Notes under the pieces: model-generated
Seen by the model: only the letters and a program-made list of their open reading frames with translations
Databases searched by the model: none
What the model was told of the DNA's origin: nothing
Source: Loripinus fragilis
Lineage: Eukaryota; Mollusca; Bivalvia; Lucinida; Lucinidae
Direction: 5' to 3'
NCBI GenBank assembly: GCA_964019695.1
Contig: CAXHUL010000248.1
Location: forward strand, 124,001-188,000
DNA length: 64,000 bases
Translations under genes and position numbers: made by a program
Part shown: positions 32,174-43,664 of the stretch, in pieces
How positions within the stretch are numbered: position 1 is the first letter of the stretch
Layout: each line of letters begins with the position of its first letter

Positions 32174-35100
32174 TTAATATATATCATTCATATTATATCT
32201 TCTATCTTGCCAGATTTTGTCAAGTTTGGTTTTGAATTCTACTACTGTCTTAGAGTTAACTGTATCTGTCGGTAAACTGTTCCACACTGGGACATTTCTC
32301 AAAGCGAATGAATTTGCTCTTACTGATTTATTAGCCCTAGGTTTTTTCAGTTTCAGGTTATGCCCTCGTAACTGGGTATTTTCATCAAATGAGAAGAAAA
32401 CATTCATGTCAATATCGTCAATTTTATGTATAATCTTGAAAACCTGAATAATGTCGAATCTTTTCCGTCTATAATCTAATGTAGAGAGATTCAGTTCAAC
32501 TAGTCGCTCTCTATATGACAGTCCTCTCAATTCTGGCACTAATCTGGTAGCTCTACGCTGAGCATTTTCCAACACTTGTTTGTATTTCTTTGTAGTAGGG
32601 TAGAAGATTAAATTTCCATAGTCTAAATGTGACCGTATTAGAGATTTATATAATGTCAGAAATAGGTCTTTGTCAATGAACTTAAATTTCCTCTTGATCA
32701 AACCGATTATGCGGTTAACCTTGTTAATAGTTTTGTCTATGTGTTCATCAAATTTCAGGTTTGTCTTAAACAATACCCCTAAATCACACTCGGAGTCCTC
32801 ATTAGAGAGTTTATGATAATTATTTTGTTCATCAATCATATAATATTCATATTCAAATTGGCAGTTCCCATATGAGACAATTTTACATTTCTTGAAATTA
32901 AAACCTAATAACCATTCTTTACTCCACTGGCACAATCTATATATATCTTCTTGAAGTTCTTTTAAGTCTGCTTCTGATTTAATGTTTTTATACAACTTGC
33001 AATCATCTGCAAATAACTTGCACACATTTCCTACTACTCCTGGGAGATCATTAATGAATATGATGAATAATATAGGTCCAAGTATTGATCCCTGGGGGAT
33101 CCCCGATAATACATTAGTCCAGTCCGATGTTTTTCCATTTATCACCACTCTTTGCTGTCTTCCATTTAGAAAGTTCTTAAACCATTCAAGCAAAATTCCT
33201 TTGATACCATAACCTTCCAGCTTTTTAATGAGTCTTTTATGTGGCACACTGTCGAATGCTTTGCGAAAATCTAAGTAAACCGTATCAATTTGGATGCCAT
33301 CATCTAATGCTTCTGTCCACTCATTCATGACTGTCAAAAGTTGCAAAATTGTACTTCTGTTTTTTCTGAATCCGAATTGACTGTCTGATAACAATTTATT
33401 AACTGACAAATGATTAACAATTTCTTCCCTCACCGTTCATTCCAATAATTTACATATGACAGATGTTAATGACACTGGCCTATAGTTTCCAGGATCCTGT
33501 TTATTTCCTTTTTTAAATATACGTGTGATATTTGCCTTTTTCCAATCATCTGGAATGACACCGCTTGATAGTGATTTATGAAAAATGTCAGTTAGGGGGA
33601 GATAAATCTCTTCAGCACACTCTTTCAGGAAAAAAGGGTGACAATTATCTGGACCACAAGATTTAGACACATTCAGGGATTTCAATTGTTTCAGTACTTT
33701 CACTGCGTTAATTTCAATTTGATTTATACAATCCTCCTCTTTCACTTTCTGTTCAAAATCAGGCAATTCAGAATTCCCCTCAACTGTGAACACTGACGAG
33801 AAAAAGTCATTCAAAATATTTGCTTTTTTCTGATCCTCAGTCTTCAAATCCCCATCTTTGTCTCTCAAATCACCAATAGTGCTCTTGCTTTTTGTCTCCT
33901 CCTTAACATGGCTCCAGAATGATTTGGGCGAGGTTTTTATACTAGCTGCCAGTCCCTTTTGGTACTTCTTTTTTGCAAACTTTACTGCTTTGGTCACACT
34001 GTTTCTGATTTTACAATAGTTTTCATAATCTGTATAGCTATGACTATAGGTAAATCTTTTCCATGCCTGATATTTCTTTTTCACCTTCCTAACACGATAA
34101 TGGTCCATCCACTTAGGTTTCTTAAATTTTTTACAAGTCCTCCTCAAAGGTACAAAGTGATCTATACAATGTTGATTTTTTTCAATAAAAAAGTTCCATG
34201 AGTCTTCAGTATTCAAACCTTTCATTTCACTCCAATCAACTTGGCTCAATTCTCTAATTAATCTATAATCTGCTTTGTAAAAGTTAGGTCTCTGTTGATT
34301 TACCTCTTCTTTTTCAAATTGACATGTAATATTAAATAAAATACTGTTATGGTCACTAGCCCCTAATTTATCACCTATCATCAGATTCTCAATTAACTCC
34401 TCCTTGTCAGATAAAACTAAGTCAAGACAACTGGGTTCTTGACCAAATCTATGTCTAGTATTTGAATGTACATGTTGAAACAGGAAATTGTCCCTTAAGC
34501 ATTCTATAAACTTGAAAGCCGGGTGTGTTTCACTACCACTCACTGACCAGGATTCCCAGTTGATTTCAGGAAAGTTAAAATCTCCCACAATGACAGTATG
34601 TTTATATCCTCTTTCAATTGCTTGTGTTATCAACTTATTTAACATTTCTTGGTTCCTCGCTTCACAATTTGGTGACTTGTACACAGCTCCAATAAGTAAC
34701 TTCTCTTTACCGTCAACTGAGATTTCACACCATACAAATTCTTTAAATAATGTCTTATCAAGATCATAACAAAAGTCTGCTTTAATACCATCTTTTATGA
34801 AAATAGCCACACCCCTACACGCATCTGCCACAGGCCCCATAAAACAGGAAAAGCCACGAATCTTATATTCATTATTGTCAATATTTGTACACTTCAAGTT
34901 CTTGGGGAAAATCTCTGTTACAATAATTATATTTGGATCTTCAATTGAAATCACAACTTCTAACTCCTCTATCTTATTCAGTAAGCAGTCTGCATTTGTA
35001 TAGTAACACTTCAGTTTATTTAAAAAAGATTCATTTGATGAAAAATCACTAAATGTACTTGTAGATGAATTATTTAACTCAGAACTGTTTAACTCAGAAC

Positions 35101-35269
35101 TATTTAACTCAGAACGTAATGAACTATTTAACGAACTGTCAACATATATACAAGTTGATTGATCAGAGTCATAATTACTGAAAAGTCGCACCCCGCTGGC
35201 TTCCACCAGGAGGTGATCGACTGTACTCTCTCCTACCTCTAGCTGGAATCCTACCCCGCTCATGCGCAT
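32174..35269 (-). pseudogene. CR1-like LINE ORF2: endonuclease-reverse transcriptase, one in-frame stop
   Basis: ORF2 makes the nick and the DNA copy of the element RNA at the target. Reading from 35269, an N-terminal linker has a triplicated SELNS unit. An apurinic-type endonuclease follows at about residues 90-330 (CYYTNADCLLNK, VGDFNFPEINW, CLDLVLSD, GASDHNSI). A reverse transcriptase domain starts at about residue 520 (SKSCGPD, GNYRPVSLTS, LDFRKAFDSVPH, GIPQGSILGPILF, FADDCKLY), with the C-terminal LINE region after it. All key residues, including FADD, are present. The only lesion seen is a TGA at 33437-33439, after VICKLLE, in the same frame. Total length, about 1,030 codons, is normal. 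The start is uncertain: the first ATG overlaps the ORF1 end by 95 bases. The stop could be a real mutation or a sequencing error. Confidence 0.88.
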
Positions 35270-36107
35270 ATGAGTGATCAGAAGACTCCTGTCTTGCTAC
35301 CCGTTCAACAATTTTACCTCTACGTATGACTAAATTGTCCTCCCCTGCTTCTATCCTTCGCCTTCTTTCCTCACGCAACATAAATGCAGCCTTTCTCTGT
35401 CCATTAGTTAAGTCCGGAGAAAAATATAAATTGGAGAACCTTTCATTATTTATTAAGGCTTTAGAAGCATTCAGCACCCTTTGCTTATCACTCATGGTCT
35501 GTACTGTAAACCTTATTGGTCTAGGATTACGCCTGTCTCTGGACACATTACCTAATCTGATCACCTGCAAAATATCAATATTCACATTCAAAGTGTCAGT
35601 CAAAATGGAATGTACCCTTTCTGCATCATCCAGTTTTCTGTCCTCTAAAGTGCCTTCACTGCTCTCTGGTAAAGCATGGACAATAATGTTCAGTTTTCTC
35701 TGTTCCCTTTCATTTTCCTCCTCTTTTTCCTCTCTTATTACCTCCCTTATTACTTCTTTTTCAGTCTTGGGCAATTCTGTACTTGGTGCGGTCAGCATTT
35801 TCTCAATATCTGCTACTTTCTTCTCCAAATTATTTATTTGAGCCTTTAATGCATTCACCCCGGGGGCTGCTATTCTACAGTGAATACATGTCCACAGAAT
35901 ACTTTCCTCTCTCCCGATTTCATTAAAGATGGACTGTTTCAGCTTTGTACATTTGAAACAAAATAATGATTTGCAAAAATCACATTTCAGCGACTTCACT
36001 TTACCACTATTCAGTTCAGTTTTACAGTCAATGCACTGAATTTTACTCCCGCTCATGTTGTGAGTATCCCGCGCATCGCCGCCTCTGGGCGTTTCTTTAC
36101 TGGCCAT
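35175..36107 (-). CDS. CR1-like LINE ORF1: zinc-finger, coiled-coil RNA-binding protein
   Basis: 310 residues. This protein type coats LINE RNA and aids its transport and integration. After a short leader (MASKETPRGG) there is a cysteine-rich PHD/FYVE-like finger at about residues 22-78 (IDCKTEL, CDFCKSLFCFKCTK, WTCIHC). A predicted coiled coil follows at ~84-140 (heptads in LKAQINNLEKKVADIEKML and a Glu/Arg-rich EVIREVIREEKEEENE). Then comes an RRM-like segment with a C-terminal basic region at ~140-265 (KLNIIVHALPES, VIRLGNV, RPIRFTV, LREERRRRIEAGE). The tail is rich in Arg, Gly and Ser. The frame is intact. ATG at 36107 is preceded by AAG, a good Kozak context. It overlaps ORF2 by ~95 bases in another frame, so ORF2 translation would need reinitiation or frameshifting. 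Confidence 0.88.
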   Translation of the reverse strand: MASKETPRGGDARDTHNMSGSKIQCIDCKTELNSGKVKSLKCDFCKSLFCFKCTKLKQSIFNEIGREESILWTCIHCRIAAPGVNALKAQINNLEKKVADIEKMLTAPSTELPKTEKEVIREVIREEKEEENEREQRKLNIIVHALPESSEGTLEDRKLDDAERVHSILTDTLNVNIDILQVIRLGNVSRDRRNPRPIRFTVQTMSDKQRVLNASKALINNERFSNLYFSPDLTNGQRKAAFMLREERRRRIEAGEDNLVIRRGKIVERVARQESSDHSYAHERGRIPARGRREYSRSPPGGSQRGATFQ

Positions 36108-36286
36108 CTTAGATTATGATTTCAGGTCAAATATTACTCAAATATGATGGACTACACAATAAACTACAATTTCTATCAAAAATATCGGATTCCCAGTGTG
36201 TAAAAAGATCGATTCAACCGGATTTTAATTATTTTTCTTTCCTCGCTTTAATTTTCCGCCATCTCACACAACCGGAACCAGAAGCT

Positions 36287-37300
36287 ATCATCTTGGAGAA
36301 CATCTGCATCTTCCTGTCCTTGAACTGTCAAATACACTGCCGTGTCACCCGCGAATAGACAGACATTAGATTGTATATTGTCAGGCAGGTAATTAATGTA
36401 AAGCAGGAAGAGTATCGGGCCCAAGACTGATCCTTGTGGAACCCCAGATGAGACTGGAAGTTCAGTCGAACTGTCACCATCAAGGACTACACACTATGTT
36501 CTCCCAATTAAGAAGGACTCAATCCACCCAAGTGTCTTGCCCTGAACGCCATGTAGTTGAAGTTTATACAGCAATTTAAGATGATTCACCTTGTCAAAGG
36601 CCTTGCTAAAATCCAGTAAGATAAGATCTGACTGCTTACCTGAAGTCATGCCTCTAGCAAGGTCTTCCACAAGCTGGATTAGTTGGGTTTCACAGGATCT
36701 TTTTTCACGGAAGCCGTGCTGGAGGTCATAAAGAATGTTATTTCTGTTAAAGTGTTTGCACAGGTTGGATGCTATAATGTGTTCCATCGTTTTACATAAT
36801 ATACATGTCAGGGATATTGGACGGTAGTTGACGGGATCTGTCTTGTCACCTTTTTTTGAAAAGAGGGCATACTTGGGCCTTTTTCCAGTCTGAGGGAACG
36901 GTGCCACTATCCAATGAAATTTGGAATATTATGGAAATCGCAGGTGCAATAACTTGGCCGAGCTCTTTCAAGACAATAGGTCTGAGGGAATCTGGGCCTG
37001 TTGCCTTGGACACATTTAGGTTTGAGAGAAGTTTAGCTATGCCTGGAGCAGATATATCAATGTCAGGCATAGAGGGGTACTTACAATTTACATTTTCCAG
37101 TAGTAGTTTTAACAGGGATGCAGTGCCATTGAGAAGTTTACTATGGCATAATTTTGCGAGTCTGAGTGGTGATCTGATTGAAAAGACAGATTGAAATTGT
37201 GCATTTAGTAGGTTAGCCTGATCCGCATTACCTGTAAAAGTTGCATCTCCTTTCTTCAGGACAGCTATGCCTTGTGCATCTGCACAAATCCAAGATATTA
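36287..37300 (-). pseudogene. Older LINE (host LINE), RT palm and finger part
   Basis: Minus-strand codons from ~37260 give KKGDATFTGNADQANLLNAQF, then NLNVSKATGPDSLRPIVLKEL, SGTVPSDWKKA, PVNYRPISLTCILCKTMEHI, LLDFSKAFDKVNH and, after a stop at ~36495, SSGVPQGSVLGPILF and CLFAGDTAVYL. Lesions: a frameshift in a 7-A run near 36855, an in-frame stop after LIGRT, and the catalytic FADD box changed to FAGD. The N-terminal endonuclease is absent, so the copy is 5'-truncated at about 37300. It is a Jockey/CR1-superfamily element of a different family from the inserted one. Confidence 0.85.
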
Positions 37301-37860
37301 GGGGTTCGAACCCCTCGCTCGAACCCCCTCCCTGTCCCCCATCTTTAAATATCCAATGAAAGTGAAATAATTTTGTCTCCTTGAGACCAAATTATTTCAT
37401 TTTTATGGGATATTTAAGAAAAATAAGACTAAATCAGCAAAGCGAACCCCACCCCTTTATCCATGTAGTGAAATGTCAGGTATCCTATTCCGGGATACAA
37501 AGGTAAGCTGGGGAGTTTGCACCAGAAGGGTCCGGCTTGAGGAGGGTTTAATCAATATAGAGGTAATCAAGCACACCTTGATACCGGTGCATTCAAAAAG
37601 CCTGTGAAAAGCGAGACAGCAGCTGAGCTGTAAGCAAGACTTTAGGGGCTGGCATTTAACTGTAAGGACTAGAGCGAGGTAATGGCTAAAGTGCGGTGGG
37701 AAAGGTAACGCCTCTATTTTTATTGCTCCGCCTTCTAATACTAAATGCAGGACTCCTGGCTTACACTATTCGGCGGGGTCGTATGTTTAATTATCCGGGA
37801 CGAATGATGGGTGGTGTCGGATCGACAGGAATATCTTAATATGTATTCATCCGATATTCA
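37301..37860. other. Hairpin and unassigned sequence
   Basis: A hairpin lies at 37346-37412 (aaatatccaatgaaa / gggatattt arms around tgtctccttgagaccaaat). The phrase TTCGAACCCC(T) occurs twice just before it. Nothing else recognised. Confidence 0.45.
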
Positions 37861-38940
37861 TAAATTTAGTATCAGTTTTAAGATGAACAATTTATCTATC
37901 TATCAGATAATGTTAAGAAAATGCGAAAAATCATATTTTTGATATAATTATTTTACTTGCAAAACTTACGGGATCCTCGGAAATATTGCTTTTACCATCC
38001 GGAAAGCATAGGGTGGTGTTGGTTAGACATGTCAGAATATAAACTTGGTATCAGTTTAATGATGAGATATATATCTATCAATTGATGTTAAAATATATAA
38101 AATCCCAGAATTGCGGGATCCTCGAGATTTTGGTTTTAATATATGCGGTAGACTAGCTACTAGTCTGATGATGAAAGTGTTGTCATTTATACCAGAAATA
38201 AATTATACTGATATTTTTTTCTCTTCTGAATTGCTATGTTCATGGCTTAAAGTAAGTAAGGGTGCAAAGATCAGGAATCGATAAATGTAGGCCTTTAGTG
38301 GAGTTGTATGAACTTAGCAATAGCTTATATACTAGCTACAAAGTAGGAATATTATTTTATTTGAAAATAAAAATGAAAACGCTATTTGAATAGTTCCATG
38401 CCTTTGGGAAAGGCTATATATATGCGGGCACCATTGTTTCTCAATAACTACTTCACCGATTTTTTTTTTTATAAATTTCGTATCAGTTAAAAGAAAAAAA
38501 CAACTATTTATTTATTAGCTGGTCAAAAATGAACGAAAACGGCTGAAGTCGGGTGTATTTTTTCTACTTGCAAAATTTGCGGGACCCTTTCAAATCTGGG
38601 TTGAACTGTCCGTGATTAATTGGGGGGGGGGGGGGGGGGGGGTATTGTGGCAACATGAATATCTCAATATCTGTTCCGAATTGATTTAAATAAGTTTGAT
38701 ATCAGTTTAAATAGGAATTAGATATAAAGAAAAGAAGAAGAAGAATAGGGCTTTAGATGTATATATTTACTTCTTAAATTTCCGGGATCCTCTAGAATCT
38801 GGAATGATCGACGCATGGGTGGTGGTGTGGAGAAATGAATGTCTCAATATCTACCTTTAATTTTGTACCAATTTAAATACGGGTAATTTATCTATCAGAT
38901 GATTTAAAGAAAATAAGAACAATAGTATATTTATCTTTGA
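37861..38940 (+). repeat. Old degenerate tandem repeat ('gggatcctc' units)
   Basis: The phrase ttgcaaa..t..cgggatcctcg recurs at about 37969, 38113, 38579 and 38782. Each is preceded by tatcagttt.a...aga and atctatca phrases. The spacing is 145-470 bases, so units are very diverged. A G21 run (38622-38642) and a tiny family A tip are inside. Confidence 0.5.
38255..38283 (-). mobile_element. RT family A, 3' tip of ~29 bp
   Basis: agtaagggtgcaaagatcag followed by gaatcgata equals the reverse complement of the family A extreme 3' end. The shortest copy in the window. Confidence 0.6.
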
Positions 38941-39873
38941 TGTGAATTTTTGACTGAAACTTTTCATACTTATCGCATCGAAGCCGTATTTCTGCACTAA
39001 TATCTATCATTAAACAATAAATAAATTGGTACTGGTACAATTGGTACATGTACCAGTATCAAGATTACATATCATTCTATTCTAATATTTCATCAAATCG
39101 GCATAGCTCAGAGAGGGTGAATTATCACAGGCTATTGCCTATCCGCGCAGTCTGATCAGCGCATTTATTGTTCGCTTATTAAAAAGGTCCATATCTAAAC
39201 TTGCTACATACGAAAGTAGTCTCTATAGCTGAGCAGGATGTTTTGGGTATGACCTGACCGGAAACCCCGAAAACAAGAGGTCCAATTTTCGTAAGAGCTT
39301 GAGCAAACTGTTGTTTAAGACAATCACGGGTAGCAACCACATGCATGCATACGGAACGTAATACTATTGAGTACAAGCTATAACATCCCATCTGTTATGT
39401 GAAACAGTCTCAAAGTGCACGAGCATAGTGTGCAGCAAGTAGATCAGTGTATGTTTTTCGCGTCCGTGCGTGTGGTAATCAAGTGATTATCTCCCCTAAA
39501 TATACACAGACCATATGAATCGCAATTTCAAAACTGTTAATAATATGACTTCCACAATAAATGTTCTCTCATACAGCCAAAGTTATCAGATAAAATCGCC
39601 TGAATGCAGCTATTACCTCTTGTTTGGCTGGGACAATGTTGACTGTGATGTTACAGGAATGCAAGACGCCAAATTTAAAAAGATTATTGCTTGATATTGT
39701 CTTGTCTAGATTTCTTGTGTTATGTGTTTGATATATGCTTGTTATAATTATAAGTGTAGCTCATGGGCCGACTAGCCTTTTGCGAAATAAAATCTTATAT
39801 AATCATTAAGACACACACAGAGACTAATTCCCAATTAATACATTAGCGCGTGATTTTGGTCGGTCACTATTGC

Positions 39874-39905
<32 letters not shown>

Positions 39906-40514
39906 TGTTTTTTGCTGTTATTTGTCAAAAAGTCTTCTTTTAGTTTGAAACAATTACAAGGCGGACAATCACGTGATACACATGTTGTAATCTCACATGA
40001 TTTGTTTAACTTTTGCGCTCGATTGAAGGTAAGTTTAATAATTATTTTCTTGGTTTTTGGTGGAGTTCAGAAATGACACCTAGTGCAGAGTACCTGGACT
40101 AGGAAGTTCTTTGTGACCGTGTACTTTTAGACTAGAGTGGTATAGTTCTCTTGAAATTCAACGCAAGGTTGTGCTATGTGAGTTGGCTGGAATCACACGT
40201 TTGTCAAGCAATGCTTTGATTGAGCGGTTTTAGCTGCACACAATATTCTGCAGCATAAGTATGATATTGGTAAACTACAATTGGTGAATAAATGATGACA
40301 GGCATTTATTCTATGCAGTAAAGTTGAAATTTGCAGCAACACCATAAAAGAAAGACAATGATAGGAATCGCACTGTATGATAAGAATCACACTTAAGTTT
40401 CCAGTCAAAATGGATAGGCCTCACACTTAGTCAAAATGGATAGGAATCACACTTGTATAATGTTAATCACATGGTTTTCATACCACGCAGTTGTTATGCA
40501 TGAATAATATTGAA
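38941..40514. other. No gene; small repeats only
   Basis: Contains a relic of the hairpin element near 39145 (cgcgcagtctgatcagcgca), a (TTG)n microsatellite at 39871-39903, and a small duplication of tcaaaatggatagg.ctcacactt around 40405-40455. Open frames here show no domains. Confidence 0.45.
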
Positions 40515-41745
40515 GCGTGAGCCATCCAGCCAACAATCTCCACCAGTGAAAAAGCATGTTCACTCACCAAAAGACTTAGTGTATAAGTTGAAGAGCATTG
40601 TTAGCTCTGATATTTTTTCAGTGCAGTTTATTAAGTTAATTTCTCATTATAAAAAGACTGGCTATAACATTAATGTATTGTAACAAACTGCATGATTGGT
40701 GGTCGATCCAATCATAGTTGGCAACGTTACTTTCCTCTTTAACTGCAAGCCGATGGGTCAGACTTCAGACTCTATGATGGTTCCGACTTAAATAGAGACT
40801 TATCTATAGATGAGATGGTTGGGGCCTGATGCTTTGGCTGTTGTCAGGCCCACTGTTGGATTTATTTTTGCTCCGGTATTCAGTTTTATGTACTGTTGAG
40901 TCCTTATCTTTGTTTTATCTCCTTTTTATATCTTGATTTTTATATTTTAGGAGATAATTCATTGATAAGTTAGGGGTTTATCATGCAAACCAAACATCTA
41001 TGTGTCTTGATCCACATCTGAACTAAGGGTGAGGTTAGCGCTGTGAAACTAGTTTAAGCCCTCCAGTAAAATATTTTAACTGACCGTTCCAAGGTGGTGC
41101 TTCTTTTGTGGATCATTTTTTATTTATGTTTCGTATTTGTCATGTTTTATTGTCTGTTCATTGTAACCTTGTGGTCACCTGCTGGGAAAGGGCTAATCCC
41201 CTGGCTCTCTTGTATTTCACGTTTTATTTTGTTTTTGTCACTTTCCCATGTGGTGTTCTCGGTCAGGTGTGGTGCTTGATTGTATCGATTCATGATCTTT
41301 TCCTTCTTTCTTACTTTTATTATTTATACATGTATATGCTACCTTTACTCCTATCGCATATAGTAAGTTTTGAAGCTGCAAAGTACATATAGTACATCTT
41401 ATAAGTTACATAAACTATTTATACACGTGACACTTTATAGTCACATAACTTTCCCCTCTGGGAATTCTTGACCCGCGACTTGGTCTTAGAAATACATGGG
41501 TAAGGTAACTCTGGCCTGGCAGTTGACATTATCCCAAGGCTTCTACCAAATGTAGTAACATGAGTCATCTAGCCGACAAGCTCCATCAGTGAAAAAAGCA
41601 TACTCAGCATCAAGAACTGTTTATTACTTATATAGGCTACCCTATACTCCATTTACAAATAGTAAGGTTTGAAACTTCCATAGCACACATAGTGCATCTA
41701 TAAGTTACACAAACGTATTATACATATGGCACCACATCGTCACAA
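40515..41745 (+). repeat. Direct duplication, first copy split by a family A insertion
   Basis: Copy 1 is 40515-40567 plus 41319-41455. Copy 2 is 41562-41745. Shared text: tgag.catc.agcc.acaa.ctcca, cagtgaaaaa.gcat, then after the insertion point 'atatagtaag.tttgaa', 'cataagttaca.aaac'. Copy 2 lacks the insertion and so shows the pre-insertion state. Confidence 0.65.
40568..41316 (+). mobile_element. RT family A, 5'-truncated copy with last ~40 codons
   Basis: This begins in the coding end (LVYKLKSIVSS-like codons), passes a stop, and continues through the complete 3' UTR with caaaccaaacatctatgtgt and 'tgtatcgattcatgatcttt' to the terminal CTTACTTTTA. It is the most complete 3' UTR of this family on the plus strand and defines the terminus. 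Not coding. Confidence 0.85.
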
Positions 41746-42344
41746 TATAATTTGTGTGAAGCTAACGGTATTTTGTTTCAAATTAGAATCAACGCAACAA
41801 GATAGTCACCAGAGCTAAAATTAGAATACAATCTTAAATGGCTAATCCTTATGAACCACTGAACCAACAGTAAAAACAGACCCCGCCCTCTCTCAGGTCG
41901 GGGTCGGCGTTACAAAGGAATTGTGTATGAGTTGTTGCAAAATGTGTGGACCTTGATCAAAGGCTACAAATGTAGCACATAATCAGGGTCTACATTATTT
42001 GTTAACAATCAGCAAATACATGTCAATGCTGGAGATAAACACTTTATTTAGCGTTGAATAATGATTGACCTTATATTTATCCATCAGTTTTACTATATGT
42101 GTTCAGAGCTAAAAAGAATTGTCCTATTGAGACATTTCTTTTAGAACCCACAACAGGTGTTTAGGTCGACAAATAGGGACCAAACATATGAAATAGGAAT
42201 GTGAAAGTCCAACATGTTATAGATCATTTTTTTGGTGATGAGGGTTACATAGTGTAAAAAAGGCAATGCATGTTAATTTCATCGGCCAATGTCGAGCAAC
42301 AATGAATATTATTGACTGAGCAAGTGAGTTTGTGTTTCCCATCC
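41746..42344. other. No gene recognised
   Basis: Unassigned AT-rich sequence before the second SINE. Confidence 0.45.
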
Positions 42345-42490
42345 CACTAAGAGCTAAGGTCATACGGAGACAGGGCCATAGCTTTAAGTGTCATACTACA
42401 AACTGGAGAAGCTGGGGTCGAACTTGGGTCACCTTGGTACAAGTGGTTTATTCACTGCACTACCGCAATACCTGTGGATTGACCTAGCTA
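42345..42490 (-). mobile_element. tRNA-derived SINE (family 2)
   Basis: On the minus strand: a tRNA-like head with box A-like GCGGTAGTGCAGTGAATAAA and box B-like AAGTTCGACCCC, followed by a body with 'ccgtatgaccttagctctta'. Different from the SINE at 786-991. The single copy in this window limits definition of its ends. Confidence 0.6.
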
Positions 42491-42539
42491 GATTTCAAAC
42501 ATACATCTGAAGGAACAAAGGTTAGACGAGACGTGAATT

Positions 42540-42902
42540 GCTAATCAGATTGTAACAGTTATATTTGTAGAAATTCTACAGACATCAGGTAGGTACCTAA
42601 ATACACAATTCACTTGGTATTATTACATAAGTTGTACTATTAGAAGCTGTAAGGGCCTGAGCTATGTATCTGAATGCCTATACCACTTGGTATAATGACA
42701 TAATTTGTATTTTATGGACTGAGCTGTCTCTTTGTAGAAACTGTAAGGACCTAAGGTAGGAATTTAAATACACAATCCACTTGAATTTATTATTTAATTT
42801 GTACGTTTTGGACAGAGCTGTCTCTATGTAGAAACTGTAAGGACATAGGGTACATGTAGGTATCTGAATACACAATCCACTTGGTATTATGACATAATTT
42901 CT
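42540..42902 (+). repeat. 94-bp satellite, outlying old monomers
   Basis: Three to four diverged monomers in the same orientation as 44226-49173, with phrases gtagaaactgtaaggacctaagg, 'acacaatccacttgg' and 'gacataattt'. They are cut from the main array by the family B insertion. Confidence 0.8.
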
Positions 42903-43664
42903 ATGTTATCTCTGTCAGACAATAATCAAGCTGATATTATTGAAGCTTTTAACTCTACCTCCATATATTTAGATGACTTACTTAATATTGATAATCCTTA
43001 TTTTGAACAAATGGTAGGTCAGATATATCTCACTGAACTTCAGTTAAATAAAGCGAATTCTTCTGATACTGAAGCTCCGTTTTTGGACTTGAACTTGTCA
43101 ATAACAAATGGCATAGTTTCTTCTAAAATTTATGATAAACGGGACGATTTTAATTTTGAAATAGAAAATTTCCCATTTCTTGATGGAGATGTTCCTCGCT
43201 CTCCTTCCTATGGTGTATATATTTCTCAGCTTATTCGTTTTGCTAGAGTGTGCTCTAATGTTGATGACTTCAACAACAGAAACTTATTTTTAACTGCTAA
43301 ATTATTAAAACAAGGTTATAGATATCATAAAATTCGAAAAGCATTTTCTAAATTCTACTACAGACACTCAGAGTTAATTGTTAAATACAACATTGGGTTA
43401 AAAACTCTTCTGCAACAAGGCATATCAGAACCTATAGTTTATGGTGATTTAGTCTATAAATTCAAACGAATTGTTGGAAAACCTAAATTTAGTGATCAAT
43501 TCGAAAAGATTGTAAAACGTTATATAAGGGTTGGATATAATTTGGATATCATGCGACAGTCTGCATGCCTAGTTTTAAACCCAATCATGGTTTATAGCTA
43601 TGGTTTCCTCTTTAATTGCACGACGGTGGGTCAGGCCTCAGACTCTATGACGGCTCTAACGTAA
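42903..43664 (+). pseudogene. RT family B, C-terminal reverse transcriptase fragment (253 codons)
   Basis: An uninterrupted frame starting just before the catalytic Y-L-D-D box (residues 22-25), then APFLDLNLSI, KIYDKRDDFNFEIENFPF, DGDVPRSPSYG, VYISQLIRFARVC, YRYHKIRKAFSKFY, YGDLVYKFKRIVG, RQSACLVLNP and a final TTVGQASDSMTALT. YxDD followed ~60 residues later by an FLDL box recalls the Penelope-like RT layout, but I do not see a GIY-YIG endonuclease after it, so the class is open. The palm and finger regions upstream are missing, so the copy is 5'-truncated and cannot be active. The first ATG lies at the junction with satellite DNA and is probably not a native start. The absence of stops suggests a young insertion. 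Confidence 0.8.

Larger units (their letters stand above)
32035..36286 (-). mobile_element. Full-length CR1-like LINE inserted in an older LINE
   Basis: A 4.25-kb minus-strand element with a 5' UTR of ~180 bases (36108-36286), ORF1, an overlapping ORF2, a ~140-base 3' UTR, and a 3' end made of a short tandem repeat (ATCAACAAGGT twice, then aaggt) rather than poly(A). A short repeated 3' end is typical of CR1/L2 elements. The target duplication ATCAT lies at 32030-32034 and 36287-36291. Removing the insertion restores the reading frame of the host LINE across the junction, which confirms both ends. Confidence 0.88.
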
